Source of the DNA: Aphrophora alni
Lineage: Eukaryota > Arthropoda > Insecta > Hemiptera > Aphrophoridae
DNA: 64,000 nucleotides
Reading direction: 5' to 3'
Assembly: GCA_963513935.1 (NCBI GenBank)
Contig: OY740776.1
Span: forward strand, 8,462,724 to 8,526,723
In this document: one piece after another, positions 34,465 to 46,534 of the stretch
How the letters are laid out: every line of letters starts with the position of its first letter
How positions within the stretch are numbered: the first letter of the stretch is position 1
Position numbers and translations under genes: made by a program
Notes under the pieces: model-generated
The model's input: only the letters and a program-made list of their open reading frames with translations
What the model was told of the DNA's origin: nothing
Database searches by the model: none

Positions 34465-34925
34465 GGTTAGGAGAAGTAGGTTTTACTCCAATTTCAGTCT
34501 GTCCGATGGACGCCATCGTGGTACTTACCCAGCCCTATCGTACCTACAAGACAATTAATAGTTAGGTTAGGTTAGGTTAGGTTATGTTTGGGAGAAGTAG
34601 GTTTTACTCCAATTTCAGTCTGTCCGATGGACGCCATCGTGGTACTTACCCAGCCCTATCGTACCTACAAGACAATTAATAGTTAGGTTAGGTTAGGTTG
34701 GGAGAAGTATGTTTTACTCCAATTTCAGTCTGTCCGATGGACGCCATCGTGGTACCTACCCAGCCCTATCGTACCTACAAGACAATTAATAGTTAGGTTA
34801 GGTTAGGTTAGGTTAGGTTATGGTTAGGTTGGGAGAAGTAGGTTTTACTCCAATTTCAGTCTGTCCGATGGACGCCATCGTGGTACTTACCCAGCCCTAT
34901 CGTACCTACAAGACAATTAATGGTC
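34465..34925 (+). repeat. composite repeat, about 115 bp x 4, with TTAGG spacers
   Basis: Each unit reads GGGAGAAGTAGGTTTTACTC, then CCAATTTCAGTCTGTCCGAT, then GGACGCCATCGTGGTACTTA, then CCCAGCCCTATCGTACCTAC and AAGACAATTAATAG. Units are separated by two to seven copies of GGTTA. Units are nearly identical. Confidence 0.9.
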
Positions 34926-34929
34926 TTGT

Positions 34930-35457
34930 AGAAAATGTTAAAAGCTATTTTGATAGATCAAGGAGTTTTATCCAGTAGGGTGAGTTCATTTAAAACAATT
35001 GTTAATCGTGTCAGAGTCTCGCAACGGGTCTCAAAGCTATGTGAGATAGCCTCCACTCGCTACGCTCTCCTGGATTTCGTAACTTAATAAAGACCCGATA
35101 GGGCCCAGCTGACGTCAAGAAAATAATGATGTACACAATAATTACGAGTTTCAGAAAACCTATATAACAGTTTTAAATAAATTTACTCTACTGGTTAAGA
35201 CCCCTTGATCTACCAAACAATTTAAATTTCCTACAAGGCCTAAGAAATTAACTTAGCATCTGCTTGTACTTCTTGAATCATGGAGATGGGGGTGGTGTCC
35301 ATTAACTGTTTTTTTTTTTTTATCGGGTGAATGGTTTCTGAGAAATCAACGTTGACGAAAGTTACAGACATAATTTTTGCAAGAAGACGATGTTTTTGAA
35401 ATTAAGACGATTCTAGACAGTAATATGTGAATATTTTTAGATTGATCTTTACCATTT
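34930..35457. other. dispersed-repeat fragments, no gene
   Basis: 34930-35230 contains words of a dispersed family on both strands (TTATCCAGTAGGGTGAG, CACTCGCTACGCTC, TACTCTACTGG). The rest shows nothing. Confidence 0.45.
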
Positions 35458-35459
35458 CA

Positions 35460-35522
35460 TGTACAGGATGTTCCTAGAGGGAATCTACATAATACACAGG
35501 TGTTATTCTTTGGACCCAAATA
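35460..35522 (+). repeat. flanking direct repeat beside the Jockey fragment (left)
   Basis: ACAGGATGTTCCTAGAG through TTCTTTGGACCCAAATA returns at 36250-36300. The right copy lacks 12 bases (GGAATCTACATA-type). It may be an unusually long target duplication or two older tandem copies. Confidence 0.6.
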
Positions 35523-36245
35523 TTTTTTTTTTTTTTTTTTATTAATTCAATATTACAACTGAGTATGTACCCATCTAGCAATTTACACTTCATACTTTTT
35601 ACACTTGTAAGGGATATGACCCAATGGTTATTCCCTATCACTATAATCCATCAGATCTGAAGGCTTGGTCCTCTTCAGTCTTCTCTCCACCCGAGTGACA
35701 TCCAACAGTCCCTGTACCTCATGGTGTTCATGTTGAATGATGCGTTGTTTATGCTTCCTTGCCTGTTTTTTTTATTTCATCACTGACTAGGTCTATCTGC
35801 AGGTCCCTATGTAGATTATCGTTCCTGATGTACCAGGGTGCATCCACTATACATCTAAGCACTTTATTTTGAAACACTTGGATGATATTTACATTTGTCT
35901 TGCTAGTGCGGCCCCATAGCTGAATTCCGTAGATCCACACTGGTCTTAAGACCTGCTTATAAATCAATAGCTTGTTGTGTATTGACAGTTGTGATTGTCT
36001 TCCAAGCAGCCAATACACTTTCCTGAACTTCAAGTTTAGTTCTTGTTTTTTTTTCTTTTTGACATGCTCTTTCCATTTGAGTTTTACATCCAGTGTCATT
36101 CCCAGAGGTACTTAGCCGAATTAGCATAGGGAACTGGAACAGAATTTATTAAACTTGAAACCCGATGATTGGACTTGCTGTTTGTGAAGTTAACATTGAC
36201 TGACTTTGCTTCGTTAAGACCAATTCGCCATTTTTTGGTCCATTA
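35523..36245 (-). pseudogene. Jockey-like LINE, 5'-truncated (RT C-terminus and tail)
   Basis: On the minus strand the pieces read WRIGLNEAKSVNVNFTNSKS, a frameshift, then MTLDVKLKWKEHV, KVYWLLGRQSQLSIHNKLL, RPVWIYGIQLWG and DAPWYIRNDNLHRDLQID. These are the Jockey-clade motifs after the YADD box. A second shift in an A-run leads to the usual C-terminal end (LLDVTRVERRLKRTKPSDL, stop near 35630). The 3' end is poly(A) (T-run 35523-35540 on the + strand). The 5' end stops at about 36245. Confidence 0.85.
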
Positions 36246-36247
36246 AC

Positions 36248-36300
36248 ATTACAGGATGTTCCTAGAGAATACACAGGTGTAATTCTTTGGACCCAAATAA
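36248..36300 (+). repeat. flanking direct repeat beside the Jockey fragment (right)
   Basis: Second copy of the sequence at 35460-35522. Confidence 0.6.
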
Positions 36301-37855
36301 TGAAAAAAGTTCATATAAAAGTAGGTACAGAAACGTTTCATTTGAAGACAATCTGCCATTTTATATTATAATAAAACACTGTAACTTTGGTAGTAGAGTT
36401 CAAATTTGGTGTACGCAATTATTACGTAACTTTTTATGAAGCTTTATTTTGTAAGGTTTCAAAATGGCGGCCGGTAAATATTTTTATTAAAGTTTTTTTC
36501 GATGTTTTTAAACTGTACAAACTTATATCCAAAAATACAAAGCACTTGCTAAACCTCGAATGAAAGGAAATGAAGTTTACCTATTAAGTAATTTTGAAAA
36601 TTTTATTTATTAAAAAAAATAAACCCACCGTCAACTATGTCTCCGTCTCTTTTTTACCTTCAAATTCTCGTAATAAATGGATATGAACACGCTTTTGGAT
36701 TCGGCTAATAAAGCCTAAATGTTACCAACATTAGAAACAGTTTAAGTTAGTGCTGTTATATAAAAAAGTTTGTGCGTATTTTTAAACTTCACAATGTTAT
36801 ATTTTTCATTTTCAACAAGTTAAGATAGCCAGGTGACCTTTGACCTCACTGAGTGCCCCTTCAATGTTGCAGGTAGTCAATACTCTCCAAAGACAGCATC
36901 TCGCCGTGTAACATACACAGACATGCATAGGGATTTACTATCTTGTTTTACAACTTTACTAAATAGCGATACTTCGTGACACAACTGAGATGCTCGCTAC
37001 GCTCAATAACGTGGTACAAATATTGCACAAACGTTCCAACACAGTCCGTGTCAGTCCGAACAAAATAATTTTGTCTCTGTATAATTCAATAATCGGTGCA
37101 AAAACGTTCTCATTCACATTCGAAATATTAACCAGATGGAACTTTTCGTAGCCAAAATATCAGTTCGATATTTTTATAGAAAAAAAATTAAAAGTAAACT
37201 TGGATGATGTTTTAGATTTTTAGATTAAAAATAGGTTTTCAAACCAGATTCTGACTTCTCTTGTATCATAAACTAGTCTTAATGATACACAGTTATAAAA
37301 TGAAATCAAGTTTAAAAGACGGTAATCAAGTTGGATTTATTTTTTTGGAAATTTTCTTTAACGGTATTTTTCTATTAGCACCCAAAATTTATTGTAATTA
37401 GTTGAGTAGGTTTTGAGAAATTGAATCTTTTGGATCCATTGAATTCGATTTTTTGTTAATTGATAATTCAAGAAGCGACATTTGTTTGGACAGATGACAA
37501 CTAATAGGTTTTGTTTGGTTACATTTTATTAAAATTTGATCAACATCGTTAGAGATGATTTTGAGAAAATCTGTTTTTTTTTGCTTTTATCTTGTCACAC
37601 ACGCCAAAATTTAAAAGTTATCGAATAATGAGTATGTCCCTAGAGATGGCTTAAGTTTGACCATACGCCAATAGTAAATTCAGAGAAGATTGGTATTCGG
37701 TAAGCGATATCGGCAATTGACAAATTTTCTTTTTAACAAAATGTTAACAGTAAGATTTAGGGCCGGATCTTCATGGGATTTGTGGATATCTTTCATCAAA
37801 CGCAAAGTTACAGTATCCTCAGGTAGGAATGTATCTAGGGTGGAGAGGAAAAGAG
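36301..37855. other. AT-rich, no gene recognised
   Basis: Contains one CAAAATGGCGGCC word (about 36465) and CTCGCTACGCTC at about 36990. An 80-codon minus-strand frame at 37680-37922 overlaps a dispersed repeat and has no recognised domain. Confidence 0.4.
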
Positions 37856-37859
37856 GGGC

Positions 37860-38165
37860 CTCACATTTTGTTGCGTTTACTTTCAGCGGTACAACCCCAA
37901 TAAAATAAAATATAGACCTCAAATGCTTCTTTGTAAACGCCTACTCTACTTTCGTTTCTTTTATCGGTGTAAATAAGAATAAAACGTTTACAAAAGTACA
38001 GAAAGGTTCATATTAAAGAGATAGGACACTTAAAGACATATTAGAGCTAAGCAGTAATTTGTGTATCTAGTTTTCTTGGAATGGGTTGTACCGCCAAGTC
38101 AGGCTAGGGAAGCAAGTAGAAGGGAGGACACGCCCTTACTTCTAGTCTGGGGCTACTGTACTTCC
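37860..38165 (+). repeat. dispersed repeat, copy 1
   Basis: About 300 bp shared with 46535-46845. Best-conserved words: TTGCGTTTACTTTCA, TCGGTGTAAATAAGAATAAA, TTGGAATGGGTTGTACCGCC and AGAAGGGAGGACACGCCC. No A or B box was found, so it is not a clear tRNA-type SINE. Confidence 0.75.
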
Positions 38166-38169
38166 AGAA

Positions 38170-39505
38170 TGATGGTACCGTGGTGTGATCTCCTATATAA
38201 CGATCTAGGTTTCTCTTAACTTTTATCTTTAAAGTTTTCTGACAAAAAACGTACAAAATCACTCGAAAAATCAACAATAATAACGTGAACACACTCAGAA
38301 CATCTGGAAACTATGGTGTGTTGTTTTATTTGAATTTCACTTCCAACATTTACTTTTGATTGTTCCCTTATTTCCAACTAAATTGGAAGAGTTTTCCACT
38401 TTCCACCAGTACAACAAATAGGCAACTGCAACAATGATATCCAGCTGTTTTGTTTCTCCCATTGATTTAATGTAATTTCCATCGCAAATTAGAGTGGTTT
38501 TCCTAAAGGAAAATCTCAAAACGTCAGTCTCTTAAAAGACCCTAAAGTTTACAACTTAATTCAGGCAAGTTGAGTTGTACGAACAGTACTTCGTAAAAAA
38601 AGTTGGTTAATTAAATGGTGGGCGGGTGTGACTTTATTTCCCAACTTTCAAGTGGAGAGTTTTATAAAGCTAATTTGGAACTTCCAAATATATTTCACTG
38701 ATTTTGTAGTATTTTACTATTTCTTATGGCATGTCTACGTTTTGGATTTAAATCGGCGTCCAAAATAGTGTTAAGGAAAATATATCTGTCTACCATCTGA
38801 CCCTCATTGGCTCACTGGCATGGCAACCTTAAGGGATTAAAAAAAAAACTTTTTCATGTAGTCTTGGGTTAAATCTCTTTCTTCCAACCATGTCGCTACA
38901 GGGTGTTCACAATAATTTGCAGTTTTTAAGACACACACTTGTGTGTTGCATATAATTTAGGCGCTGCTATACCTTGATGCAATGTATTAATTTTGAAACG
39001 AAATGCTATTACTGTATTTTAACTGTTTCACAACTTAATAATACAGGATAATACTTGTTGACCATACAACTTTGTATGAAGGGGTGGGTACGTACCACGA
39101 TGGCTAGGGTACAAATTCAAATCATAGTTTGAATTAATTATGACGCAACTGGAGCCTAGATCCTACAAAACCTGTTTTAACTAGACGATTATGTATTTTG
39201 TCTGTTTGTTATACAGGTATAGTTAAGCGTGCATCAATTTATGAATCGTTAATAAATTTAGAATTTTTTTTTTTTTTAACTAGCCTGAACGAGATAATGT
39301 TGAATAAATTTTTTCCCCCTTCTTAAATGGCGAGCACTCAAATCCCGCAGAATTTCTTGACTTTAACTTTCCGGTTTACAAACTTTTCAGGTGTTTTTTA
39401 TAAAAAAAAAAAATTTTTAATTAAAATCTTTTCCAATTTCACAGGGTTACAAAAAACTTCGACTATATCATTGTACTTATCCAGCCCTTACATACAAGCA
39501 GATCG
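38170..39505. other. no gene recognised
   Basis: Short dispersed words only: ATGTAGTCTTGGGTTAA (38857; also 53582, and a variant inverted near 40730), CTACAGGGTGT (38896), and GGGTACGTACCACGATGGC (39088). Confidence 0.4.
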
Positions 39506-39509
39506 TCTG

Positions 39510-39968
39510 TAATACCAATGACTACATAAATACTATAAGACACGACATGGCCATGTTAAATAGTCTACGCTTATTCTTGAGTTGACCAATACCCGCTAGG
39601 TCGCTCTGCTAGAGAATCTGAAGTTGATGTGACTGGCGCTAGGTGGCTCTACGGTCAAACAATGTTTCAGGCGGGTAAGAGAAAACGCACTGATGCCACA
39701 TATGCGACCAGAGATGCGAGGGAAGGTCGAGAATCGCTTATCTCAGCGCACGAACTGACAACACTGACGGAAGTAAGTGATAAGGTTTGTGAGAGAGAGG
39801 TCAACAGTTGTACAGTCTCAACCAAGTGGGATGCGTACAGTCAAGCACCTGCTGCTAGCGCTTTCTGATAGCTGTGTGTCAAACTTGTGACGAACAGCAC
39901 CCGTAAAGCGTAGACTATTTCCCTATCCTATGTCGTGTCTTATAGTATTTATGTAGTCATTGGTAATA
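39510..39968. mobile_element. MITE-like element with about 65-bp inverted ends
   Basis: ACCAATGACTACATAAATAC begins the left end and its reverse complement closes the right end; similarity continues to AATAGTCTACGCTT. AAT flanks both sides and may be a 3-bp target duplication. The GC-richer interior has a small open frame (39629-39868) without a recognised domain. Confidence 0.7.
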
Positions 39969-40094
39969 CACAAAATATTGATTCTTCCAAGCTTGTAGGA
40001 AATGTTGAATTGTATTTGGTAGATCAAGAGGTCTAAAGTTACACAGGTTTTCTGAATTTCGCAGTCGCTTCGCTCGTGGGCGTCTCAGTTGTAC

Positions 40095-40300
40095 AGTCTG
40101 TAACGTGGTATCCTGGACTTTCATTATGCGCGTCAGGTGAAGTTGCAAGCCGGCGGAGAAGTGACGTCATAACTACTTACTGCTGATAAAGACGTTGACT
40201 CAGCTCCATTCATCTGTCAACGTCTGTCCAGTTCCCATCTCGTCTTATCGTCTCTGTTTTGTTGACAAACAACTGGACTATCTTTCCGATGCTGTTAAAT
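40095..40300 (+). repeat. dispersed repeat with a conserved hairpin, copy 1
   Basis: Shared with 41785-41985. GACGTTGAC and GTCAACGTC flank TCAGCTCCATT-type sequence, giving a 9-bp stem in this copy. Confidence 0.7.
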
Positions 40301-40429
40301 TTGCACCTATGGTTTTTGACAGATATTCGCGTTTCATGTCCGCCCGTCGCCGTCTGAATCTAAGATACCGTAACAAATATAAAGATAGTAACACGAAATT
40401 TAGTATAGGGTGATTGTAGTGTACTCATA

Positions 40430-41784
40430 TATAAAAAAAAACCTACTTCAATTTAAAATATCAAAATGGCGGCCATTTTAACAGTTTTATGTTCACATCT
40501 CGTGCGTTATAGAGATTTCAATTCCATCCCTCTACGATTACAAATAGCGAAGTTATCAACTACGGAACCTAATGTGATATTACAAGATGTGGAATCACAG
40601 ATACGAGCCTAGAGAGATCTTCAAGGTCACACAAGATCCGAGACACCCTTTATCTACCGATACAGTTTAATATTTTCCTCCAAGTATCTAGAAATCAACT
40701 TTTGAAAGATAAAAGAGAGGGATCTAACCCAAAACTACATGGGGAAAATATGTAGGCGGAGCTAGATTCCCTCGGGAGCCCCCCCCCCAAGGGTCACAAA
40801 CAATATTGATGGACTTGAGGAGGACACTTCCAACATACACTTTGAACGATTTTTTTTTAAAATTTGTCCAATGTTTCATTACCTTTAATGTAATATCTGA
40901 GCCAATTCATTACAACCCAACAATAAAATGTAAGAGGTACGTAAACAAATATATCACCATGGCAACCGCAACAATGAAATCTATCGGCCGTTTTGAATTT
41001 TCCAGAGTTTTATTTATAGACTTTCCATGCAGTTTTACAATGTGTGTGCTCAATAAAATAAAAACGATATTACTAAATCACACTTTATTTGTTAAAAATA
41101 AATTTGGAAGTTTTGTTTGAATGAACCCTACAAAGAGGTCCAACAGATAAATTAACTAGAAATAAGAACCGCTACTTAATAGGTTACACCACTTCCTTAA
41201 GGAGTGACTAACTCGTCTTAATAAGGATATGACTTTTTTTTTAGATTCTTGTAATTGTACTTGATGCATCAATGTCATTACCCGGTGTTTACCGGATTCC
41301 GTTTAATACCTAGAACAAAGAGTATCTGCTAATAAAAATGTACATAGTGCTTCCTCATTATAAATATTTATTAAGTCTTGTCAACTGGAGCATTTGACAT
41401 TTCACTCTCAAGAGTGAGTCACTCGTTAGAAATGTGAAAGTTCTACAACCAGGCTGAATATATTATTGTCCGTTTCAAAATGGCGGTCACTTAAAAACAA
41501 AATGGACGCGGATTTCCGGCTGGGAATAAAATGCACAGAAGTATTAATTGTAATGTAAAAGAGCCCTTTGTAAAAAAAAGAAAAAAAGAGCCGTCACGGG
41601 ACGCCTGACAGATGTGAAACATCAAAATTCATTTTTATGAAATGTTTCCGAAAGAAAAAAAATGATATTTGAAGGAAAAAATAATGAAAATAAACAAATG
41701 TTTAGATTTTTGCAAATAAAATGATTATATATTTATTAAATACAAAAAAAAAGAAATATATTATTTATTAGGACTTTCTATACA
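40430..41784. other. no gene recognised
   Basis: Two AAAATGGCGG words (about 40464 and 41478) and a poly-C tract at 40780. Confidence 0.4.
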
Positions 41785-41985
41785 GTCTATTACAGTTCGT
41801 AAGGTGTAGCCTATACTTTGATAATGCGCGTCAGGTGAAGTTGTAGACGGGCGGAGAACTACTGCTGATAAGGACGTTGACTCAGCTCCATTCCGCTGTC
41901 AACGTTTGTCCTGTTCCCATCGCGTCTTATTGTCTGTTTGTCGTCTTTGTTTTGTTTACAAACAAATTGGACGAACTTTCTAACC
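41785..41985 (+). repeat. dispersed repeat with a conserved hairpin, copy 2
   Basis: Partner of 40095-40300. The stem is GACGTTGAC / GTCAACGTT. Confidence 0.7.
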
Positions 41986-42711
41986 GGAAAAAAAATTACA
42001 AAATTGCGGGCTATTTTCAAAAAATGAATAGTTTTTCCAATTTTGTTTAAATTTGGTGATTTAGACTCGGACAAACAATTAGACAAACTTGCTAAGCAGA
42101 AAAATCACTATATAAATTTCAAAATGGCGGCACATTTCGCTCAAAAAGTTGATTTTTTTATTAAATTTCGAATTTAAGCTCATCTTTGTTAAACTAATAC
42201 CCACTCTGTTTTCAGTTTCTTGTTTCATAAAACGATACACATTTGATAAGATTTCACGATTTTACTTCCTGACGTTTTCACCTTCACAACAATAACAAAC
42301 CAATGTTTTTAAAACGCACAGTACAAAACTGACTGCAAGACTGAGCTCAGTATCCCCCCCCCCCACTACACCAACCGGCCCAGAGACCACTGCGCATCTC
42401 AATGCCACGGGTGTCTAAATCTTACAAACTCTACTTGAAAATATGGAAAATAGAAATCAAAGAAGTGGGTATATTTCCGTTTCTTCTATCTCGGTGAATA
42501 ATTTCAATTATGATTTCATCGCACTCATGGATAAAGCTATAAATTATTTTAAATTTACAGTTTTAATATCAGAATGATAACGGCCAAGGTAAGGTTAACT
42601 ATCTAAACAATAAAATGTCAAGTTTAGAATTATCGAACTTCTAACCGCTGTACAATTTGTGTAAATGGACTTTGCTGATTTCAATATTTTAAATCGTAAA
42701 ATATCCCAAAC

Positions 42712-43505
42712 TAGTGATGTGTGATTTCGAATTGAAATACTCGATGAATACGAGTATCAAAATCCTCGGAGCATTCCGAGTATTTAAATCCTCGGTTTCG
42801 TATTAAAATATTCGGACGAAATCCTCGTAACTAGGAACAAGGAGGAGGTAATGTGCGAGTATGAATTCGAAATAAAATCCTCGGACAACGATATTCGTTA
42901 GTGTTGTGTCAATTCCAAATAAAATGCTCGGTGTTTCTACTTTGGTTATATTAGTTTCTAAGCTGATTTTTCACTACACATTAATTAAACATTACGATTT
43001 TCAGTTAAAATGATTTAGATTCGGTAACAAGTTCAATTTAAAATATCGATAATATTCATTTATTTCCACATTAACAAAAAGTAAATTAAATTATTATTTA
43101 ATTGTTATTATTTATATTTAAATAAATATTAATAGGTTACCATCTTTATAAAAAATATAGTAAATTAACTTATTTTAAATAACAACTAAATTATTAATGT
43201 TGGTAACAAATTGTACCAACGTTAAATTACTGAATTTGTGTCGAGGCAGGATAACATTTAATTACGTATTACAAGTGTCAATCATATATAATTTTAAAAA
43301 ATTAATATTTGGTGGATCAGTCTAACAGATAGAACGCAAAAGTGTAGTTTTATCTAAAACGATCTGATTGGTGAAGCTGAGTTCGAATCCGATGCGCAAA
43401 ATCATTCTGCGCAGATACTCGATTTCGAAATAATAATACGAATGTTGAAATCATTTGAAACCGAGTAATTCGATTATCCATTTCACCCGAGTATCAACAT
43501 CGCTA
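42712..43505. mobile_element. hAT-like non-autonomous element with 8-bp TSD
   Basis: TCCCAAAC flanks the element exactly (42704-42711 and 43506-43513). The ends are inverted: TAGTGATGT on the left and ACATCGCTA on the right, followed inward by several TACTCG / CGAGTA words on both sides. An 8-bp duplication with short TAG(T/C)G-type termini is the hAT pattern. No transposase is encoded in the 794 bp. Confidence 0.8.
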
Positions 43506-43656
43506 TCCCAAACCATGTAAAATACTACAAGTAGATTAGGTTATGTATATTTCTGTTGTTAAGAAAATAATATTTTTTTGTATAATATAAATTATACATA
43601 CTTTTTCACACCCCAATTTCCAAAATTTCAACTCGCCAAAAATCCAAGTTCAACAG

Positions 43657-43801
43657 TAGGCCGAAAACCTTCACCACCATTCCACGCTCTAAAGCACCAC
43701 GACCCTCCCGAGTCGATCTACCTTCCTGTACCATTCACCACCACGCAGCTCTGGCAGCTTAGGATACGTCCATTGAAGACCGACGAGGGGTGCTACGTCA
43801 G
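43657..43801 (+). pseudogene. possible immunoglobulin-domain exon (lachesin/DIP-like end), damaged
   Basis: The frame ends LWQLRIRPLKTDEGCYV, matching the W-x-L-x-I ... D-x-G-C-Y pattern of the second half of an Ig domain in insect cell-surface proteins such as lachesin and DIPs. An acceptor (TTCAACAG) precedes it, and the exon would close at CAG|GTTCGT. In the family the end is normally GCYMCQ; here TAC runs directly into GTCAG, as if four bases were lost, removing the disulfide Cys. The N-terminal part is not clearly Ig-like. It may be a stray pseudo-exon or a real exon with a sequence error. Confidence 0.3.
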
Positions 43802-43944
43802 GTTCGTAAATTATCGGTACACATTGTTTACATCATAATTTGTTTTTTTTTTACAGTTTCCTTACAGCATAATTTGAAGATGAATAAATTCTTGTTGTTT
43901 AAAGGGGGAAACCCCCTGTAGGTCATTATCGTCTCAAATGCTCT

Positions 43945-44015
43945 TATAGCGTCAGGGTCGGGAAAGAACAAGAGTTGGTCAAGAGAGACCTGATAGAACA
44001 GCTATCTAACCTCGG
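43945..44015 (+). repeat. short dispersed repeat, copy 1
   Basis: AGCGTCAGGGTCGG...AACAAGAGTTGGTCAAGA; also at 52632-52700. Confidence 0.65.
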
Positions 44016-44301
44016 GATTAAACTCACTATAAACAAGCTTCTGAGTGTGCGTTGTATCTTTTATGAACACATTTATATTTTCAATGATCTTATTTCTACT
44101 CCCTTAATAACCCTTTAAACGTTTTAATTTGGCACAACACAGAGAAAAGACATAAAACTAAAACTTGAGAGTGCAGTAATAAATTGTCAAAGTTGAAATT
44201 TTTCGTTTAGAGTGAAACAACACGAGAGAGAGAAAGCTGTAAGGGGGAGTTGGGGAGGTAGGGTGGAGGGGAGGAGAATTAACTGAGGAAGGAATGGAAG
44301 C

Positions 44302-44370
44302 TATATATTGGTGGCAGTGTCATTTCAGTAGTGAATAAACAACAGTGTTTAGTGTGGCTTGACTGCGGGT
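44302..44370 (+). promoter_or_regulatory. weak promoter-like arrangement with a donor site
   Basis: TATATAT (44302) is followed 25 bases later by TCAGT, the insect initiator word, and then by CTGCGG|GTGAGTAC at 44369. A G-rich stretch lies just upstream. The TATA spacing is slightly short. With no gene identified downstream this is only a suggestion. Confidence 0.2.
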
Positions 44371-44849
44371 GAGTACTAGATGTCGCTAGTGTCGGCATAT
44401 AGATTTCTTATCACGTTTAAACCGACTGACTAATAAAGTATCTATTTAGTTTAATGACTTTTACAATTGAAGAATTATAATTTTATTTGTTATTTTGTTT
44501 TGTAAAATTTACTGTAAATACAAAATTGTTACAATTATGTATATTTGACATAGAAAATAAACAATCTATATCTATATAAGTAAATAGTAAACTGATAAAA
44601 TTTTACGAGAGAACCCGAATTTCGTTTAGTTTAAATTGTGTCTGCTAGTTTGAAGTGGTCGACCTTGGGAAATAATAGAAGAAAATAGTTATTAAAAGCA
44701 ATTATAAAAAAAAAAAAAAATTGTTGAAAATTGTATTAACATAAAATAAAACCAATCATGGTAAATTTTAATAAAATTTATATTTTTGTCTAATTTGAGG
44801 TTATGTTTTGTTTTATTTTCACACATATACGCAGTATAGAGTGATTGGT

Positions 44850-44985
44850 CGAAATATAAATGTCTAGTCTTTTGCGGATTTATCAGTTTTTGTTCCTCTG
44901 AGTTCAAAAAATTGTTTTTTTAAAAAAAATAATGTCTGTCGCTCTACAGCGCAAACGCGTGGACCGATTATAATCAAATTTGATA
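44850..44985 (+). repeat. dispersed repeat, copy 1 of 3
   Basis: Shares order of words with 50326-50480 and 53785-53925: a TGTCTAG(T)-like start, TCAGTTTT, AATGTCTGTC, GCTCTACAGC and GACCGATT-ATCAAATTT. Confidence 0.55.
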
Positions 44986-46530
44986 TATTTTTGTCTTACC
45001 TCGGAACGATTTGTAAAAATTGTTCGACAGCAGCTCAAAATTTGTGGACGGAAGAAAATAAAAATAAAATTATCATTTTCTCAGAATCGTCTGTAACGAT
45101 TTTGATCAAATTTTGCTCCAGTGTAGCTTCAAAAAACTCAAACAAAATTTATCAGTCGCGATCTTTCCAAAAATAGCGGTTTGTGAGTTGTCGTTAAAAA
45201 ACAAAATACGCATTCATATCAATGAATGTAGATTTTAAATTGTACAAAAATAACTTTTTTTTTTTTAAATCGGAAACCATTTTGAAATTTACCAACCAAT
45301 TTTTGCGATTTGTTAACATAGCTTACAGACCAAATTTGAACAAAATCGTTTCACAAGACACTAGTGAAACCAAACTTCCATGCTAAATTTGACTAAAATT
45401 CAGTGTACATTTTTTCAAAAAATGATTTTGAGGTTATGTTACTAACAAATGAGTTTTCAACTAGTCGTAGACTAATGGGATGCAGATATTAAGCTTTTTT
45501 TTAGATTTGAAAATCAGTCAACGTTTTGAAAATTATATATAAATTTCTGATTGTTTATTATTATTATTCAAATCTACAAAGATTTGTTAACCTACAAGAA
45601 AAATTTGATCAAAATCTGTCAACAATTACGAATTCTGGAACGTTTAATAAAACACACACGTACGTTGTATTAATATACAGGGTGTTTCCAAAACTTCAGG
45701 AGCTTATTTCTCCACACAACAAAATGAATGGAAAGTTTTACTTAATCTATCTAGCCGCCATTTTGTGTTTATACTTTAAAAAAATATCTTTTTAACAGTA
45801 AGTTGAAATTTTGAACGCTACTTAGTGTTATCCAAATCGAGTAAAATAATGAACTAATTTCATGTACTCATTTCAAAATGGCAGCTATTTAAACTTTTTA
45901 ACGTTGAATATTTTCAATAATAGTTAATTTTACAAAAAACAATTAATTATTATTGGGAGTGTGGCTAACTCAGTCAGTCATTTGCAGAAGTCAAACAACA
46001 ATTTTGGTTCTATACTATCTTGGGTGTTGTAGACAATTAACAATAGTTAATTTTTTTTTTCAGTTTTTGTTCACAACTCAGTTATCCTTTAAGTTACAGG
46101 AAGAATTAAAAAAAAAAAAATCTTTAAAAAAGTATATATTTTGTAAAATTAACGGTTTTTGAGATATTCCAAGTTAAAAAGTTTAAATACCAGCCATTTT
46201 GAAATGAGTAAAGAAAATGAGTTGATTATTTTATTTATTTTAAATGGTTCTTTAAACACTAAGTAGCATACAAAATGTCAACTCATTTAATGTAAAAAAT
46301 GAATGTAAATATAGAAAAGTATGCACTTTAGAAAATATGTCTATATATATACTTTTCCATCGATTTGATTTGAGTAATATTTTATGTTAGGTCTTTAAAA
46401 AATGTATAAAAAATTGTACCAGTATACAATTTCCATTAAAACATAAAAGCTGTTTATTTATGTTGGAGTCTAAAATGTTTTAAATTTATACCTTAATATG
46501 CAATTTTCATTAAAACATAAAACAGAGGAG
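44986..46530. other. AT-rich, degenerate repeats, no gene
   Basis: Repeated 'ATTTTGATCAAATTT'-type words and a TA-flanked CAGGGTGTTTCC at 45678. Nothing else is supportable. Confidence 0.4.
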
Positions 46531-46534
46531 CCCC

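Noticed and set aside
37860..38165. tRNA-derived SINE
   Set aside because: No convincing A/B boxes, and no poly(A) or simple tail at either copy.
40185..40240. CTGATAAAGACGTTGAC hairpin as a hammerhead
   Set aside because: The core reads CUGAUAA and no GAAA follows.
43385..43400. GAGTTCGAATCC as a tRNA or SINE B box
   Set aside because: No A box at the right distance and no cloverleaf; it lies inside the hAT-like element.
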